Assembly (NCBI RefSeq): GCF_947499215.1
Contig: NZ_CANMNI010000002.1
Span: 930,001-994,000, forward strand
Origin: an uncultured Pontibacter sp.
Lineage (GTDB): Bacteria > Bacteroidota > Bacteroidia > Cytophagales > Hymenobacteraceae
DNA length: 64,000 nucleotides
Direction of reading: 5' to 3'
A program made the position numbers and the translations under genes. The notes beneath the pieces are model-generated. The model did no database searches. It was not told the origin of the DNA and saw only the letters and a program-made list of their open reading frames with translations. This document shows positions 42,595-50,685 of the stretch, piece after piece (position 1 is the first letter of the stretch; the number at the start of each line of letters is the position of its first letter).

Positions 42595-43309
42595 TATGTT
42601 TTAATATTCTTTGAAGCCCAATCAGGACCAGTTCAGGAATTACAAAGATGGGGTGTTTTATGTTACTTTCAAAAAATCCTGCGTCTCCCCCGCAAAGTAT
42701 AACCACCAGATGATCTGTTTTTTGCCTGTAAGCTTGGATTATACCCTCCACTTCTGCCACTGTTCCGGCCAGAACGCCGCTTTCCAGCGACTCTTGCGTA
42801 GTTTGCCCGACTAGGGGGAAGTTTTCTTTAATTCCTTGTACTAACGGAAGGCGCCCAGTAAAATTATGCAGTGCTTTGAATTTCATCTGGATGCCGGGTG
42901 CTATACCTCCACCTTGGTAATGCCCTTGTGCATTAATAAAGTCGTAAGTGATGGCTGTGCCTGCATCGATGGTTAGGCAATTGCGGTCCGGGAAGAAATA
43001 ATTTGCCGCCACAGCCGCCGCGATACGATCCGCGCCCAGCGTCTCAGGCGTTTTGTAATCGTTAGAAACAGGCAGGGCTGTCTGTGCTGAAAGCTCAATG
43101 ATGCTTCCGGACACTGACAGCCCTGCTTTAATATGTTCTACTGCGCCACCGCTCACTGAGGCAATAATGGCATGATCAAAGGATTGGGCCGCCACTTGTT
43201 GCGGCAGCCCCTCCTGTTCTTTGAAATTACCTTGCGAGACAAGCGCATCCTTTTCGAAGATACCGTATTTGCCCCCCGTATTGCCTATGTCAAGGACGAT
43301 GCTGCGCAT
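42587..43309 (-). CDS. coaX: Type III pantothenate kinase
   Basis: Phosphorylates pantothenate in the first committed step of CoA synthesis. The 240-residue ASKHA-fold protein has VLDIGNTGGKYGIFE (phosphate 1), LGADRIAAAVAANYFF, TIDAGTAITYDFI (catalytic Asp region) and GGIAPGIQMKFKALHNFTGRLP, with CGGDAGFFES near the end. It is the functional partner of panC and panD elsewhere in the window. It begins 4 bases after the pseudouridine synthase gene. Confidence 0.93.
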   Translation of the reverse strand: MRSIVLDIGNTGGKYGIFEKDALVSQGNFKEQEGLPQQVAAQSFDHAIIASVSGGAVEHIKAGLSVSGSIIELSAQTALPVSNDYKTPETLGADRIAAAVAANYFFPDRNCLTIDAGTAITYDFINAQGHYQGGGIAPGIQMKFKALHNFTGRLPLVQGIKENFPLVGQTTQESLESGVLAGTVAEVEGIIQAYRQKTDHLVVILCGGDAGFFESNIKHPIFVIPELVLIGLQRILKHNV

Positions 43310-43313
43310 GTGC

Positions 43314-45092
43314 TTACATGAAGTATTTCAGACGAATCACTTCTTTTTCGGAGAGGTAACGCCACTCGCTGCGCGGCAGGTCTTTTTTAGTAAGGCCGGC
43401 ATACTGTACACGATCTAGTGTTACTACTTCATAACCTAAGTGCTCAAATATGCGGCGCACGATGCGGTTACGACCGATGTGGATCTCCAGTCCGAGGAAC
43501 TTCTTGGAGTCACCCAGCATGGCCACGTCGTCTACCATCGCTTTGCCGTCTTCCAACTCCACGCCTTCCACTACTTTCTGGAAATCGTCTTTGGTGATTG
43601 GCTTGTCCAACTCTACCTGATAGATTTTCTTTATCTCATTGGAAGGGTGCGTCAGCTTCTGGGCCAACTCACCGTCGTTGGTGAACAGCAACAGACCTGT
43701 GGTGTTACGGTCAAGGCGGCCAACCGGGAAGATACGCTCTTTCGAGGCCTTCTCTACCAAGCTCATCACCGTTTTGCGACCTTCTGGATCTTCTGTCGTC
43801 GTGATAAAGTCTTTCGGTTTGTTAAGGAGCACGTATACCATCTTCTCGCGGCTCAGCACTTTCTTACCGTAGGTCACGGTATCAGAAGGCTGAACTTTGA
43901 AGCCCATTTCGGTTACTGCTTCACCATTTACCTTGATCTCGCCTGACAGGATCAGTTCATCCGCCTCACGACGGGAACACACACCTGCATTGGCGATGTA
44001 ACGGTTCAGACGGATAGATCCGTCCTCATCTTCGCCTTTGCGGTTGGTTTTCTTGATGCGCGGATTGTCTTTGTAGCGGCGCAGGTCGTAGTTGGGCGTC
44101 TCCGGGTTATGTTCTGAATCGGAGCTGCGGTCGAAGCTACGGCCCCGGCGCTCTTCACCACCTTTGCTGAATTTGTCTTTGCGGTCGAAAGATTTACGCT
44201 CGCCACCTTCACGACGATCGCCGTAAGGTCTGCGCTCTCCGCCTTCTTCTCTTCTATCACCCCCAAATGAGCGTCTTTCGCCGCCCTCTCTGCGATCTCC
44301 ATATGACTTTCTTTCTCCGCCTTCGCGACGGTCGCCGTATGGTTTACGTTCTCTGTCACCTCCTTCACGGCGATCACCATAAGGTTTACGCTCTCTGTCA
44401 CCACCGAATGAACGACGTTCTCCGCCTTCACGACGGTCGTTGCCATAGGAACGACGCTCACCTCTTTCTTCGCGGTTTTCACCGAACGAACGGCGCTCAC
44501 CACCTTCTCTTCTGTCGCTACCGAAAGATTTTCTTTCGCCACGCTCAGAGTCGAAGCGACGCTCACCGCCTTCTTTGCGTTCGCCGCCTTCGCGACGATC
44601 ACCATATGATCTGCGTTCGCCACCTTCGTTGCGGTCGCCATAAGACTTACGCTCACGGTCCCCTCCAAAAGAGCGGCGTTCGCCACCCTCTCTTCTATCA
44701 CCGTAAGGCTTGCGATCGCGGTCGCCGCCGAAAGAGCGCCTTTCACCGCCTTCTCTGCGATCTCCCCCGAAAGAACGGCCTTCGCCGCCCTCTCTGCGAT
44801 CTCCGTAAGGCTTTCTCTCACCGCCTTCGCGGCGCTCCCTGTCGCCTCCGAAGCTGCGACGCTCGCCCCCTTCACGGCGGTCGCCGTATGGTTTGCGGTC
44901 TCCGCGGTCTTCTCTTCTATCGTTTCCGTAAGAGCGGCGCTCTCCGCCATCTCTTCCTTCGCCTTTATCTCTTCTGTTAAAAATCTTCTTTTCGCCGCGG
45001 TCGTTATACGGCCTGCCTGACTCGTTTCTGTCAGATGATCTTCTGCCTTCGCCGTCGTTGTCGCGGGATGGTCTTTCGTTTTCTGTTGCCAT
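43314..45092 (-). CDS. RsuA/RluB-type rRNA pseudouridine synthase with long RGG-like N-terminal repeats
   Basis: A 592-residue protein. The first 340 or so residues are low-complexity repeats of GGERRSFGGDRR, DRKPYGDRREGG and similar, rich in Arg, Gly, Asp, Glu and Tyr and certainly disordered. From about 355 there is an S4 RNA-binding domain (IRLNRYIANAGVCSRREAD), then the RsuA-family catalytic domain with VGRLDRNTTGLLLFTNDGEL (catalytic Asp near 461) and LEIHIGRNRIVRRIFEHLGY. The enzyme isomerises a uridine in rRNA. The extension far exceeds the roughly 240-300 residues of usual RluB. It is preceded by scpB and followed by coaX. Confidence 0.9.
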   Translation of the reverse strand: MATENERPSRDNDGEGRRSSDRNESGRPYNDRGEKKIFNRRDKGEGRDGGERRSYGNDRREDRGDRKPYGDRREGGERRSFGGDRERREGGERKPYGDRREGGEGRSFGGDRREGGERRSFGGDRDRKPYGDRREGGERRSFGGDRERKSYGDRNEGGERRSYGDRREGGERKEGGERRFDSERGERKSFGSDRREGGERRSFGENREERGERRSYGNDRREGGERRSFGGDRERKPYGDRREGGDRERKPYGDRREGGERKSYGDRREGGERRSFGGDRREEGGERRPYGDRREGGERKSFDRKDKFSKGGEERRGRSFDRSSDSEHNPETPNYDLRRYKDNPRIKKTNRKGEDEDGSIRLNRYIANAGVCSRREADELILSGEIKVNGEAVTEMGFKVQPSDTVTYGKKVLSREKMVYVLLNKPKDFITTTEDPEGRKTVMSLVEKASKERIFPVGRLDRNTTGLLLFTNDGELAQKLTHPSNEIKKIYQVELDKPITKDDFQKVVEGVELEDGKAMVDDVAMLGDSKKFLGLEIHIGRNRIVRRIFEHLGYEVVTLDRVQYAGLTKKDLPRSEWRYLSEKEVIRLKYFM

Positions 45093-45181
45093 TTTCTAAA
45101 TATTAATGATGCAGTATCGCTACTGTACCTGTGTGTGCAGTATATATGAATTGTATACTCTAATAAGTGATGGGGTGTTCG

Positions 45182-45742
45182 CTAATCAGCCACCTCGCCG
45201 ATCATGTTCTCTTCTGAGGCGAAGTCCTTAAGCTGCGGAAGGTCCTTGATGTGGTTAATACCGAAGTAGTCCATGAATTTCTGAGACGTGCCGTACAGGA
45301 CGGGTCTCCCAATGGTCTCGGCTTTACCCTTGATCTCGATAAGTTCTTTCTCTAACAATTTGTGAATGGCGTAGTCACAGCCCACGCCACGAATCTGCTC
45401 TAGGGCCGAGCGGGTAATCGGCTGCTTGTAGGCAATAATTGCCAGCGTCTCCAGAGAAGACGCTGACAATTTCTTTTTTGACTTGTGTTTCAGGTAGGTG
45501 CTCACCGTCTCCTGATATTCAGGCTTGGTCAGGAATTGATACCCGCCCCCGATAGCATATATCTGAAAGGCAAAACCAGCTCCGGTCAGCTGCTCGTTGA
45601 TGCTCTCAACGGCTTCCAGCACGTCGCTTACCAGCACCTCCATTTGCAGCGACTCCGTGAGGCAGCGCTGAATCTCTTCGATGCTTATGGGCGATTGGGC
45701 ACAAAAAACCAGTGCCTGAATATGGTTCTGCAGTATATTCAA
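45182..45742 (-). CDS. scpB: Segregation and condensation protein B
   Basis: A 186-residue two-winged-helix protein that, with ScpA, regulates the SMC complex in chromosome segregation. Motifs: IQALVFCAQSPISIEEI at the start, SIGGGYQFLTKPEY-like AIGGGYQFLTKPEYQ, and LSASSLETLAIIAYKQPITRSALEQIRGV with KLLEKELIEIKGKAETIGRPVLYGTS. scpA is not in the window. It lies 12 bases after the DksA-like gene on the same strand. Confidence 0.93.
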   Translation of the reverse strand: MNILQNHIQALVFCAQSPISIEEIQRCLTESLQMEVLVSDVLEAVESINEQLTGAGFAFQIYAIGGGYQFLTKPEYQETVSTYLKHKSKKKLSASSLETLAIIAYKQPITRSALEQIRGVGCDYAIHKLLEKELIEIKGKAETIGRPVLYGTSQKFMDYFGINHIKDLPQLKDFASEENMIGEVAD

Positions 45743-45754
45743 AGTATAAATTTA

Positions 45755-46144
45755 CTAGTCTTTACGCTGAAGCTTGGCTTCGATGGTATGCTGTGTATGC
45801 GGCACGGCACGCAGTCTCTCTTTCGGGATCAGCTTACCCGTTACGATGCAGACACCGTAAGTGCCGTTTTTGATGCGGATAAGCGCATTCTCCAACTGCT
45901 GGATGAACTTCATCTGACGCGATGCCAGCTGGTTCAGGCTTTCCTTCTCGGCTGTGTCTGCTCCGTCTTCCAACACTTTGGTTGGAGAAGCTGTGTTATC
46001 AGTGCCCGAGTCGTTTTTGCGGCTCAGGGTTTCTTTGATAAACGATACTTCCTTACGCGCATTGTTCAGCTTCTCTTGAATGATTGCTTCAAATTCTGCC
46101 AATTCCTCACGGGAATACCGTTGTTTCTCTTCGTTTGTATTCAT
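45755..46144 (-). CDS. DksA/TraR-family regulator lacking zinc-finger cysteines
   Basis: A 129-residue protein with a coiled-coil N-terminal half (FEAIIQEKLNNARKEVSFIKETL), an acidic turn (EDGADTAEKE) where DksA inserts into the RNA polymerase secondary channel, and the C-terminal motif GTYGVCIVTGKLIPKERLRAVPHTQ. The motif matches TraR/DksA (GxYGxCxxxGxxIxxxRLxAxPxxxxC), but only the first cysteine is kept, so a normal zinc finger cannot form. It probably modulates transcription with or without ppGpp. First gene of the scpB-rluB-coaX group. Confidence 0.88.
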   Translation of the reverse strand: MNTNEEKQRYSREELAEFEAIIQEKLNNARKEVSFIKETLSRKNDSGTDNTASPTKVLEDGADTAEKESLNQLASRQMKFIQQLENALIRIKNGTYGVCIVTGKLIPKERLRAVPHTQHTIEAKLQRKD

Positions 46145-46494
46145 GATACTATCTTAGAACTAGGTTATAGTTTTTTGTCTCGCAAGCTAAAAAAACCGTC
46201 CCCGTATGGAGCTTTGCGCTCGTGCCTATCAACAGCGACGGGGTAGATTTAGTTTAAAGCTGAAATTTTAAACCCAAAAACCGAACCACTCTGATGTTCA
46301 GGTTATTATTTAAGCTAAATTTCGTGCAAAAATAGAAGTTATATCTATAATTTACTACCCGCCTTCTTTATTTTAATTTTAATTTTGTCATTCTCAACTT
46401 CTTTCAAACCTTCTGCAAGCTTGGAATGGAAGTTGCTACTAGGCAACCATGGCCTATTGGCTAGACCGACTACTAAGAAAATTCGCTTACACTT
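46145..46494. other. 350-base gap between dksA-like and DUF3575 genes
   Basis: Divergent regulatory region, AT-rich. On the minus strand TATTTTTG (46334-46327) may serve the DksA-like gene, leaving a leader of about 180 bases that includes a possible stem (CCCCGT near 46201 with ACGGGG near 46229). On the plus strand TAATTTTG (46380-46387) may serve the DUF3575 gene. No open reading frame of note and no known RNA seen. Confidence 0.4.
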
Positions 46495-47097
46495 ATGAAA
46501 AACAAAATACTTCTCACCGTTGCCGCTGCGGCATTTTTGATGGGGCCTTTACAAGAAACTCAGGCTCAGGCGCAACAGCCTAAGCGAGCTGTTATTAAAG
46601 TGAATCCACTCAGCGCCTTTGCCCTCACGGGGTCGGGCTTTCTGGAGTATGCTGTAACTGACAATATAAGCGCTCAGCTAGGGGCCTTTACGACTGGAGT
46701 TTCCATTTCGAATGTCAAATTCAAGGGTTATGGTTTTACGCCAGAGGTACGTTATTACTTTTCTGAAAACAAAGTGGCGCCCATGGGGCCTTATGTGGCT
46801 GGCTATGGCCGCATTCAAAACTTTAAGCTGACAGTGGAGAAGCAAGACGAGGAAGGCAACACTCGTGAATACAGCGCGACGTATGCACCTATTGGTGCCG
46901 GTGTGGCTATTGGTAACCAATGGATCTTTAACAGCGGCTTTACGCTCGACGCTTTTTTGGGTGCTGGTTACAATGGTGGCAACCTGAAAGTGAATGTCGG
47001 CACAGAAGAAGACTTTGACGCAGGTATAATTGGCGACATGATTTTGGGCGGGGGCTTCGGTCTTAGACCGGGTATAACACTGGGCTACAACTTCTAG
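46495..47097 (+). CDS. DUF3575-like outer-membrane beta-barrel protein, copy 1
   Basis: A 200-residue secreted protein: signal peptide to about residue 25 (ILLTVAAAAFLMGPLQETQAQA), then VIKVNPLSAFALTGSGFLEYAVTDN and short amphipathic strands ending GLRPGITLGYNF, a terminal aromatic residue typical of outer-membrane barrels. The opening NPLSAF.. and YGFTPEVRYYFSE match DUF3575-type barrels. It is a paralogue of the next gene (shared KVN.LS, GF.TPE.R, GGGFG/GGFG.R.GI.LG). Function unknown. Confidence 0.8.
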   Translation: MKNKILLTVAAAAFLMGPLQETQAQAQQPKRAVIKVNPLSAFALTGSGFLEYAVTDNISAQLGAFTTGVSISNVKFKGYGFTPEVRYYFSENKVAPMGPYVAGYGRIQNFKLTVEKQDEEGNTREYSATYAPIGAGVAIGNQWIFNSGFTLDAFLGAGYNGGNLKVNVGTEEDFDAGIIGDMILGGGFGLRPGITLGYNF

Positions 47098-47159
47098 GCA
47101 TCATTTCCTCCAGCCTCAGCATAGGTTAAATTTTTATTATTTTGTGCAATTGCAGGAAA

Positions 47160-47198
47160 GTTAAAGCCTGCCCCTAGCGGGCAGGCTTTAACTTTTTA
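47160..47198 (+). terminator. Terminator of DUF3575 copy 1
   Basis: A 14-base stem GTTAAAGCCTGCCC / GGGCAGGCTTTAAC, 5-base loop, then TTTTT. Confidence 0.9.
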
Positions 47199-47319
47199 AC
47201 AGGTATGGCATAGCTCTCTATACCTTTCCTGCTTAGAACCCGATTCATCAAGCTTGGAAAGTCCATTTAAAAACTTTTCAAAGAATATATAGAGGTGCAT
47301 ATATATTGATTTTAATATA

Positions 47320-47327
47320 TATATTTG
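47320..47327 (+). promoter_or_regulatory. Possible -7 box for DUF3575 copy 2
   Basis: TATATTTG within a TA-repeat stretch, 45 bases before the ATG at 47373. Confidence 0.35.
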
Positions 47328-47372
47328 AGTACAATTATTTATCAAATCCAACCTTTATTAATTTTTCCAAGC

Positions 47373-47948
47373 ATGAAAAAAGTATTAGTAATGGCCGCAG
47401 CATTTTTTGCTATGACCATGGGTGCTGCACAGGCACAGAGCAACATTGTAAAAGTAAATGTTTTAAGCCCGGTTGTTAGCACAGGCTCCTTCTTTTACGA
47501 GCGCACTATTGCTGATGACAAGAGCTTACAGTTGGGCCTTTTCTATACAGGCTTTAGCATTGGCGAAACAAAATTCAGCGGCTTTGGTGTTACGCCCGAG
47601 TTCCGCAAGTATTTGTCAAGCTCTAAGCAGGCTCCAGAAGGATTCTATTTAGCCCCATTCCTGCGCTACCAGTCTTTCAATCTTAAGTCAGAGTATAGCG
47701 ACTGGTCAAGCGAAAACGAAGGCGAAACAACCACAGCAGAAGCCTCTTACAACACGATTGGTGGTGGACTTCTCATAGGCAAGCAGTGGGTATTTGCGGA
47801 TCGTATCGTGCTAGACACTTTCTTCGGCCCTAACTACAACCACGGCAACATAAAAGCAAAAGACGGCTCTACAGAGGAGCAATTCGAAACCGGTGCATTC
47901 GGTGGTTTCGGTATCCGTACAGGTATAGCTCTTGGTCTTAAATTCTAG
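47373..47948 (+). CDS. DUF3575-like outer-membrane beta-barrel protein, copy 2
   Basis: A 191-residue protein from ATG 47373, where a signal peptide begins (KKVLVMAAAFFAMTMGAAQAQ); a frame extension to 47325 is upstream of the promoter-like box. The mature part parallels copy 1 through the whole length: IVKVNVLSPVVSTGSFFYERTI, FSGFGVTPEFRKYL, GGGLLIGKQWVF, GGFGIRTGIALGLKF. Tandem duplication is evident, but sequences have diverged and each copy has its own promoter and terminator. Confidence 0.8.
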   Translation: MKKVLVMAAAFFAMTMGAAQAQSNIVKVNVLSPVVSTGSFFYERTIADDKSLQLGLFYTGFSIGETKFSGFGVTPEFRKYLSSSKQAPEGFYLAPFLRYQSFNLKSEYSDWSSENEGETTTAEASYNTIGGGLLIGKQWVFADRIVLDTFFGPNYNHGNIKAKDGSTEEQFETGAFGGFGIRTGIALGLKF

Positions 47949-47970
47949 TATAGCATAATCTATACTAATA

Positions 47971-48008
47971 AAAAAAGAGTCGGCTCCAAAAGGGGCCGAC
48001 TCTTTTTT
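47971..48008. terminator. Terminator between DUF3575 copy 2 and ribH
   Basis: Stem AAAAAAGAGTCGGC / GCCGACTCTTTTTT, usable from either side. Confidence 0.88.
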
Positions 48009-48050
48009 ATACCATACAACAACGGATAGTACCCCAAGGCTGACTTTTAC

Positions 48051-48527
48051 CTAGAAGCTAAGCATATGTATTGCCGCCGCAGCCGCTTCCACACCTTTGT
48101 TGCCATGCTTACCTCCTGCTCTATCCAACGCCTGCTCTAGGTTGTTAGTGGTTACTAGGCCAAACGAAACCGGCTTATTGAACTTCAGTGACACATTGGT
48201 TAGACCATTGGCTACCGCGTGGTTGATGTAGTCGTCATGCTTCGTGTCCCCTTTGATGACCACCCCGATACAGATAACAGCGTCTATCTCCTCCTGCAGC
48301 GCCAGAAACTGCGCTCCTAAGGTTAGCTCGAAACTTCCCGGCACGGTGTTGCGGAAAATGTTCTCTTTCTTAGCGCCATGCTCCAACAGTGTGTCGATAG
48401 CCCCGGCGCACAGCACATCGGTAATGTCACTGTGCCAGTCGGCCACTACAATGCCAAATTTCTTTTCTGAGATATCGCCGAAGCCTTCTTTCTTGTAGTC
48501 GTTCAGGTTTTTTAAGGAAGTCGCCAT
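48051..48527 (-). CDS. ribH: 6,7-dimethyl-8-ribityllumazine synthase
   Basis: Penultimate step of riboflavin synthesis; assembles into pentamers or icosahedral capsids. The 158-residue sequence has FGIVVADWHSDITDVLCAGA (substrate pocket), VPGSFELTLGAQFLA, CIGVVIKGDTKHDDYINHAVANGL (catalytic His in the KHDDYI context) and GLVTTNNLEQALDRAGG. The other rib genes are not adjacent and no FMN riboswitch is seen upstream; instead two tandem ATTGTTGATTGTT repeats lie just before the start. Confidence 0.94.
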   Translation of the reverse strand: MATSLKNLNDYKKEGFGDISEKKFGIVVADWHSDITDVLCAGAIDTLLEHGAKKENIFRNTVPGSFELTLGAQFLALQEEIDAVICIGVVIKGDTKHDDYINHAVANGLTNVSLKFNKPVSFGLVTTNNLEQALDRAGGKHGNKGVEAAAAAIHMLSF

Positions 48528-48532
48528 GTTAA

Positions 48533-48560
48533 ATTGTTGATTGTTACATTGTTGATTGTT
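48533..48560. repeat. Two direct ATTGTTGATTGTT copies before ribH
   Basis: Identical 13-mers at 48533-48545 and 48548-48560. In the ribH message they read AACAATCAACAAT, ending 5 bases before the ATG. Confidence 0.7.
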
Positions 48561-48606
48561 TGGCTCACAGAGCTAAATCTATTTTCGTGACCTCAAACAT
48601 ATTAAA

Positions 48607-48644
48607 AAAAGAAGCGCTTTTGCCGAGTAGACAAAAGCGCTTTT
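48607..48644 (-). terminator. Terminator of the TPR/YfgM-like gene
   Basis: Stem AAGCGCTTTTG / CAAAAGCGCTT, 9-base loop, T-run on the minus strand. Confidence 0.8.
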
Positions 48645-48671
48645 AATGACTAGGCATTCGCCTAAAAATTC

Positions 48672-49388
48672 TTAGTTAGCTGTACCTGCAAGAGCCTCTG
48701 CACGAGCCTTATACTTCTTGGCTTCCGTTACTTCAGCTGCTGTTACAAAGTCTTTGATGATCTTATCGTACGTGTTGGCAGCTGCTTGGAAGTCGTTAGC
48801 GGCTTCGTAAGCTACACCGGCCTTCATCAGGTATTGTGGCGAGAAGTATTGGTTGCTATTGTGGGTAGCGGCTTTGTTATACATATCGGCCGCTTCTTTA
48901 TACTTACCCTGCTCAGAAAGTGCATCTCCTGTTAGGCTGTAAGCACGCGCCTGCATCAGGAAGTCCTCAGACTCGAATTCCTCCAAGTGAGACTGCGCCT
49001 CCGCAAAGCTACCCTGCTTTAGCAAAGCGACGCCAGCATAGAAGTTTGCCAAGTTACCGGCATCCGTTCCGCTATACTCGTCAGCAATTTTCAACAGACC
49101 GTCATACTGTCCGTCACCGTTCAAGGCTTTGTTCAGCGAGTCAGCCTCAAAGTAATACACCGCTTGGAACATTGCCTCTTGTGCCTCTTGGCTCTGGGTA
49201 GTGCGGTGGTTGTAGTATAGGAAACCTGCAACGATGATAGCGGCAATGGCGGCAAACACACCGAGTAGCTTGGTTTTGTTTTTCTTCACGAAATCCTCAG
49301 AACCTGTTGTCAGGCGCTCTGCCAACGCATCCGGATTCTCTACCAGCTCCTCAAACTCGCTGTGCTTCTTTACTGTCTCTTTTGCCAT
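48672..49388 (-). CDS. Membrane-anchored TPR protein (YfgM-like layout)
   Basis: A 238-residue protein: cytoplasmic N-terminus (1-38), one span (about 40-60, LLGVFAAIAAIIVAGFLYYN), then four TPR-like pairs in the periplasm (FYAGVALLKQGSFAEAQSHLEEF, YSLTGDALSEQGKYKEAADMYNKAA, YLMKAGVAYEAANDFQAAANTYDKII). The layout equals E. coli YfgM, a SecYEG/PpiD-linked chaperone, though direct orthology is not proven. It is single, with terminator downstream; ribH lies beyond. Confidence 0.8.
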   Translation of the reverse strand: MAKETVKKHSEFEELVENPDALAERLTTGSEDFVKKNKTKLLGVFAAIAAIIVAGFLYYNHRTTQSQEAQEAMFQAVYYFEADSLNKALNGDGQYDGLLKIADEYSGTDAGNLANFYAGVALLKQGSFAEAQSHLEEFESEDFLMQARAYSLTGDALSEQGKYKEAADMYNKAATHNSNQYFSPQYLMKAGVAYEAANDFQAAANTYDKIIKDFVTAAEVTEAKKYKARAEALAGTAN

Positions 49389-49506
49389 TAGTTTAATTGA
49401 AATAAGAACTCAAAAATAGAAATTAAAAGCGATTCGTTCCAAATCTCATTAAGATCAGAACATCAAATTTATGTTTTTTAATTCCTAATCCTTAATTATT
49501 TAAAAT

Positions 49507-50553
49507 TTAGTCCATTATGTATGGATAGTCCGGCTCCACGTAAATGTCAGTGTACAGCTCAGACGGATCCGGATATGGAGACTCCTCGGCAAATTTCACG
49601 GCCTCGGCCACGATCTGCTTCTGTTTCTCGTCGATCTCGTCCAGTTCTTCTTCCGTCGCCCAACCGTTTTTCAAGATAGTCGCTTTTACAGATTCTATCG
49701 AGTCGCGGCCTTTATAGTCTTCCAGTTCTTCTTTTGTTCTATACTTGGCAGGGTCAGACATAGAGTGGCCTTTGTAGCGGTAAGTCTTGAACTCGAGCAA
49801 AGTAGGTCCCTCGCCGGCACGGGCACGCTCAGCGGCTTTCGCTACGGCGTTGTGCACGTTCTCTACGCTCATCGCCTCTACTGGCTCCGATGGCATTTCG
49901 TAAGCATGGCCCAGCTTGTAAAGGTCGTTCACGTTAGAGGTACGCGTTACAGAGGTACCCATCGCGTAACCGTTGTTCTCGATAACGAAGATCACAGGCA
50001 GTTTCCAAGTCATGGCCATGTTCAGGGCCTCGTGGAATGCACCCTGACGCACCGCACCGTCACCCATGTAGCAGATGCACAGTTTGCCTGTCTTGTTATA
50101 CTTCTCAGCGAAGGCCAAACCAGCACCCAGTGGAATCTGTCCGCCTACGATACCGTGTCCGCCTACGAAGTTTACTTCTTTGTCGAACATGTGCATCGAG
50201 CCGCCTTTGCCTTTAGAGCAACCGGTAGACTTGGCGAACATTTCGGCCATTACTGCGCCCGGCGATGTGCCAAGGGCCAATGGATGCGCGTGGTCGCGGT
50301 AAGCGGTGATCCACTTATCGCCTTTCTCGAGGGCTGTTACAGCACCTGCCACACAGGCTTCTTGGCCGATGTAAAGGTGGCAAAAGCCTTTAATTTTCTG
50401 CTGGCCATAGAGCTGGCCCGTTTTTTCTTCGAAGCGGCGGATGAGTTTCATCGACTCGTACCACCACATGTAAGTCTCTTTTGAAAATGTTGGTTCAGCC
50501 TGTACCTTTGCTTTCTGCGACTTCGCTTTTGCCTTTTCTTTCGTATCAGCCAT
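49507..50553 (-). CDS. pdhA: Pyruvate dehydrogenase E1 component, alpha subunit
   Basis: Thiamine-diphosphate subunit of the pyruvate dehydrogenase complex, paired with a separate beta subunit not in the window. The 348-residue protein has MKLIRRFEEKTGQLYGQQKIKGF, HAHPLALG, the substrate-loop region GKGGSMHMF, the TPP motif GDGAVRQGAFHEALNMA ending in IENNGYAMGTS, and the phosphorylation-loop-like YRYKGHSMSDPAKYR. A Lys/Ala-rich N-terminal stretch (ADTKEKAKAKSQKAKVQAEP) precedes the domain. Confidence 0.93.
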   Translation of the reverse strand: MADTKEKAKAKSQKAKVQAEPTFSKETYMWWYESMKLIRRFEEKTGQLYGQQKIKGFCHLYIGQEACVAGAVTALEKGDKWITAYRDHAHPLALGTSPGAVMAEMFAKSTGCSKGKGGSMHMFDKEVNFVGGHGIVGGQIPLGAGLAFAEKYNKTGKLCICYMGDGAVRQGAFHEALNMAMTWKLPVIFVIENNGYAMGTSVTRTSNVNDLYKLGHAYEMPSEPVEAMSVENVHNAVAKAAERARAGEGPTLLEFKTYRYKGHSMSDPAKYRTKEELEDYKGRDSIESVKATILKNGWATEEELDEIDEKQKQIVAEAVKFAEESPYPDPSELYTDIYVEPDYPYIMD

Positions 50554-50685
50554 GGGTATTTGTGTATCGTTATTGTTGTCCGTACAGCTTTTTTAGCGAG
50601 ATTCGGCCCGCAATGGACGGCAAATCAGCTTACTGACGGATTTTAGCATGCGAAATTAAGGAAAAAGTAATCAAAGAAGAAACTA

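Noticed and set aside
44006-44950. Long frames over the repeat part of the pseudouridine synthase gene (also 44267-44980 on the plus strand)
   Set aside because: They arise because the repeated, GC-rich codons lack stops in other frames; their proteins are low-complexity shadows (Ala/Val/Glu runs or Arg/His runs) with no start signal.
49765-50484. 239-residue plus-strand frame opposite pdhA
   Set aside because: Antisense shadow of a clear pyruvate dehydrogenase gene; no coherent hydrophobic or domain pattern and no promoter.
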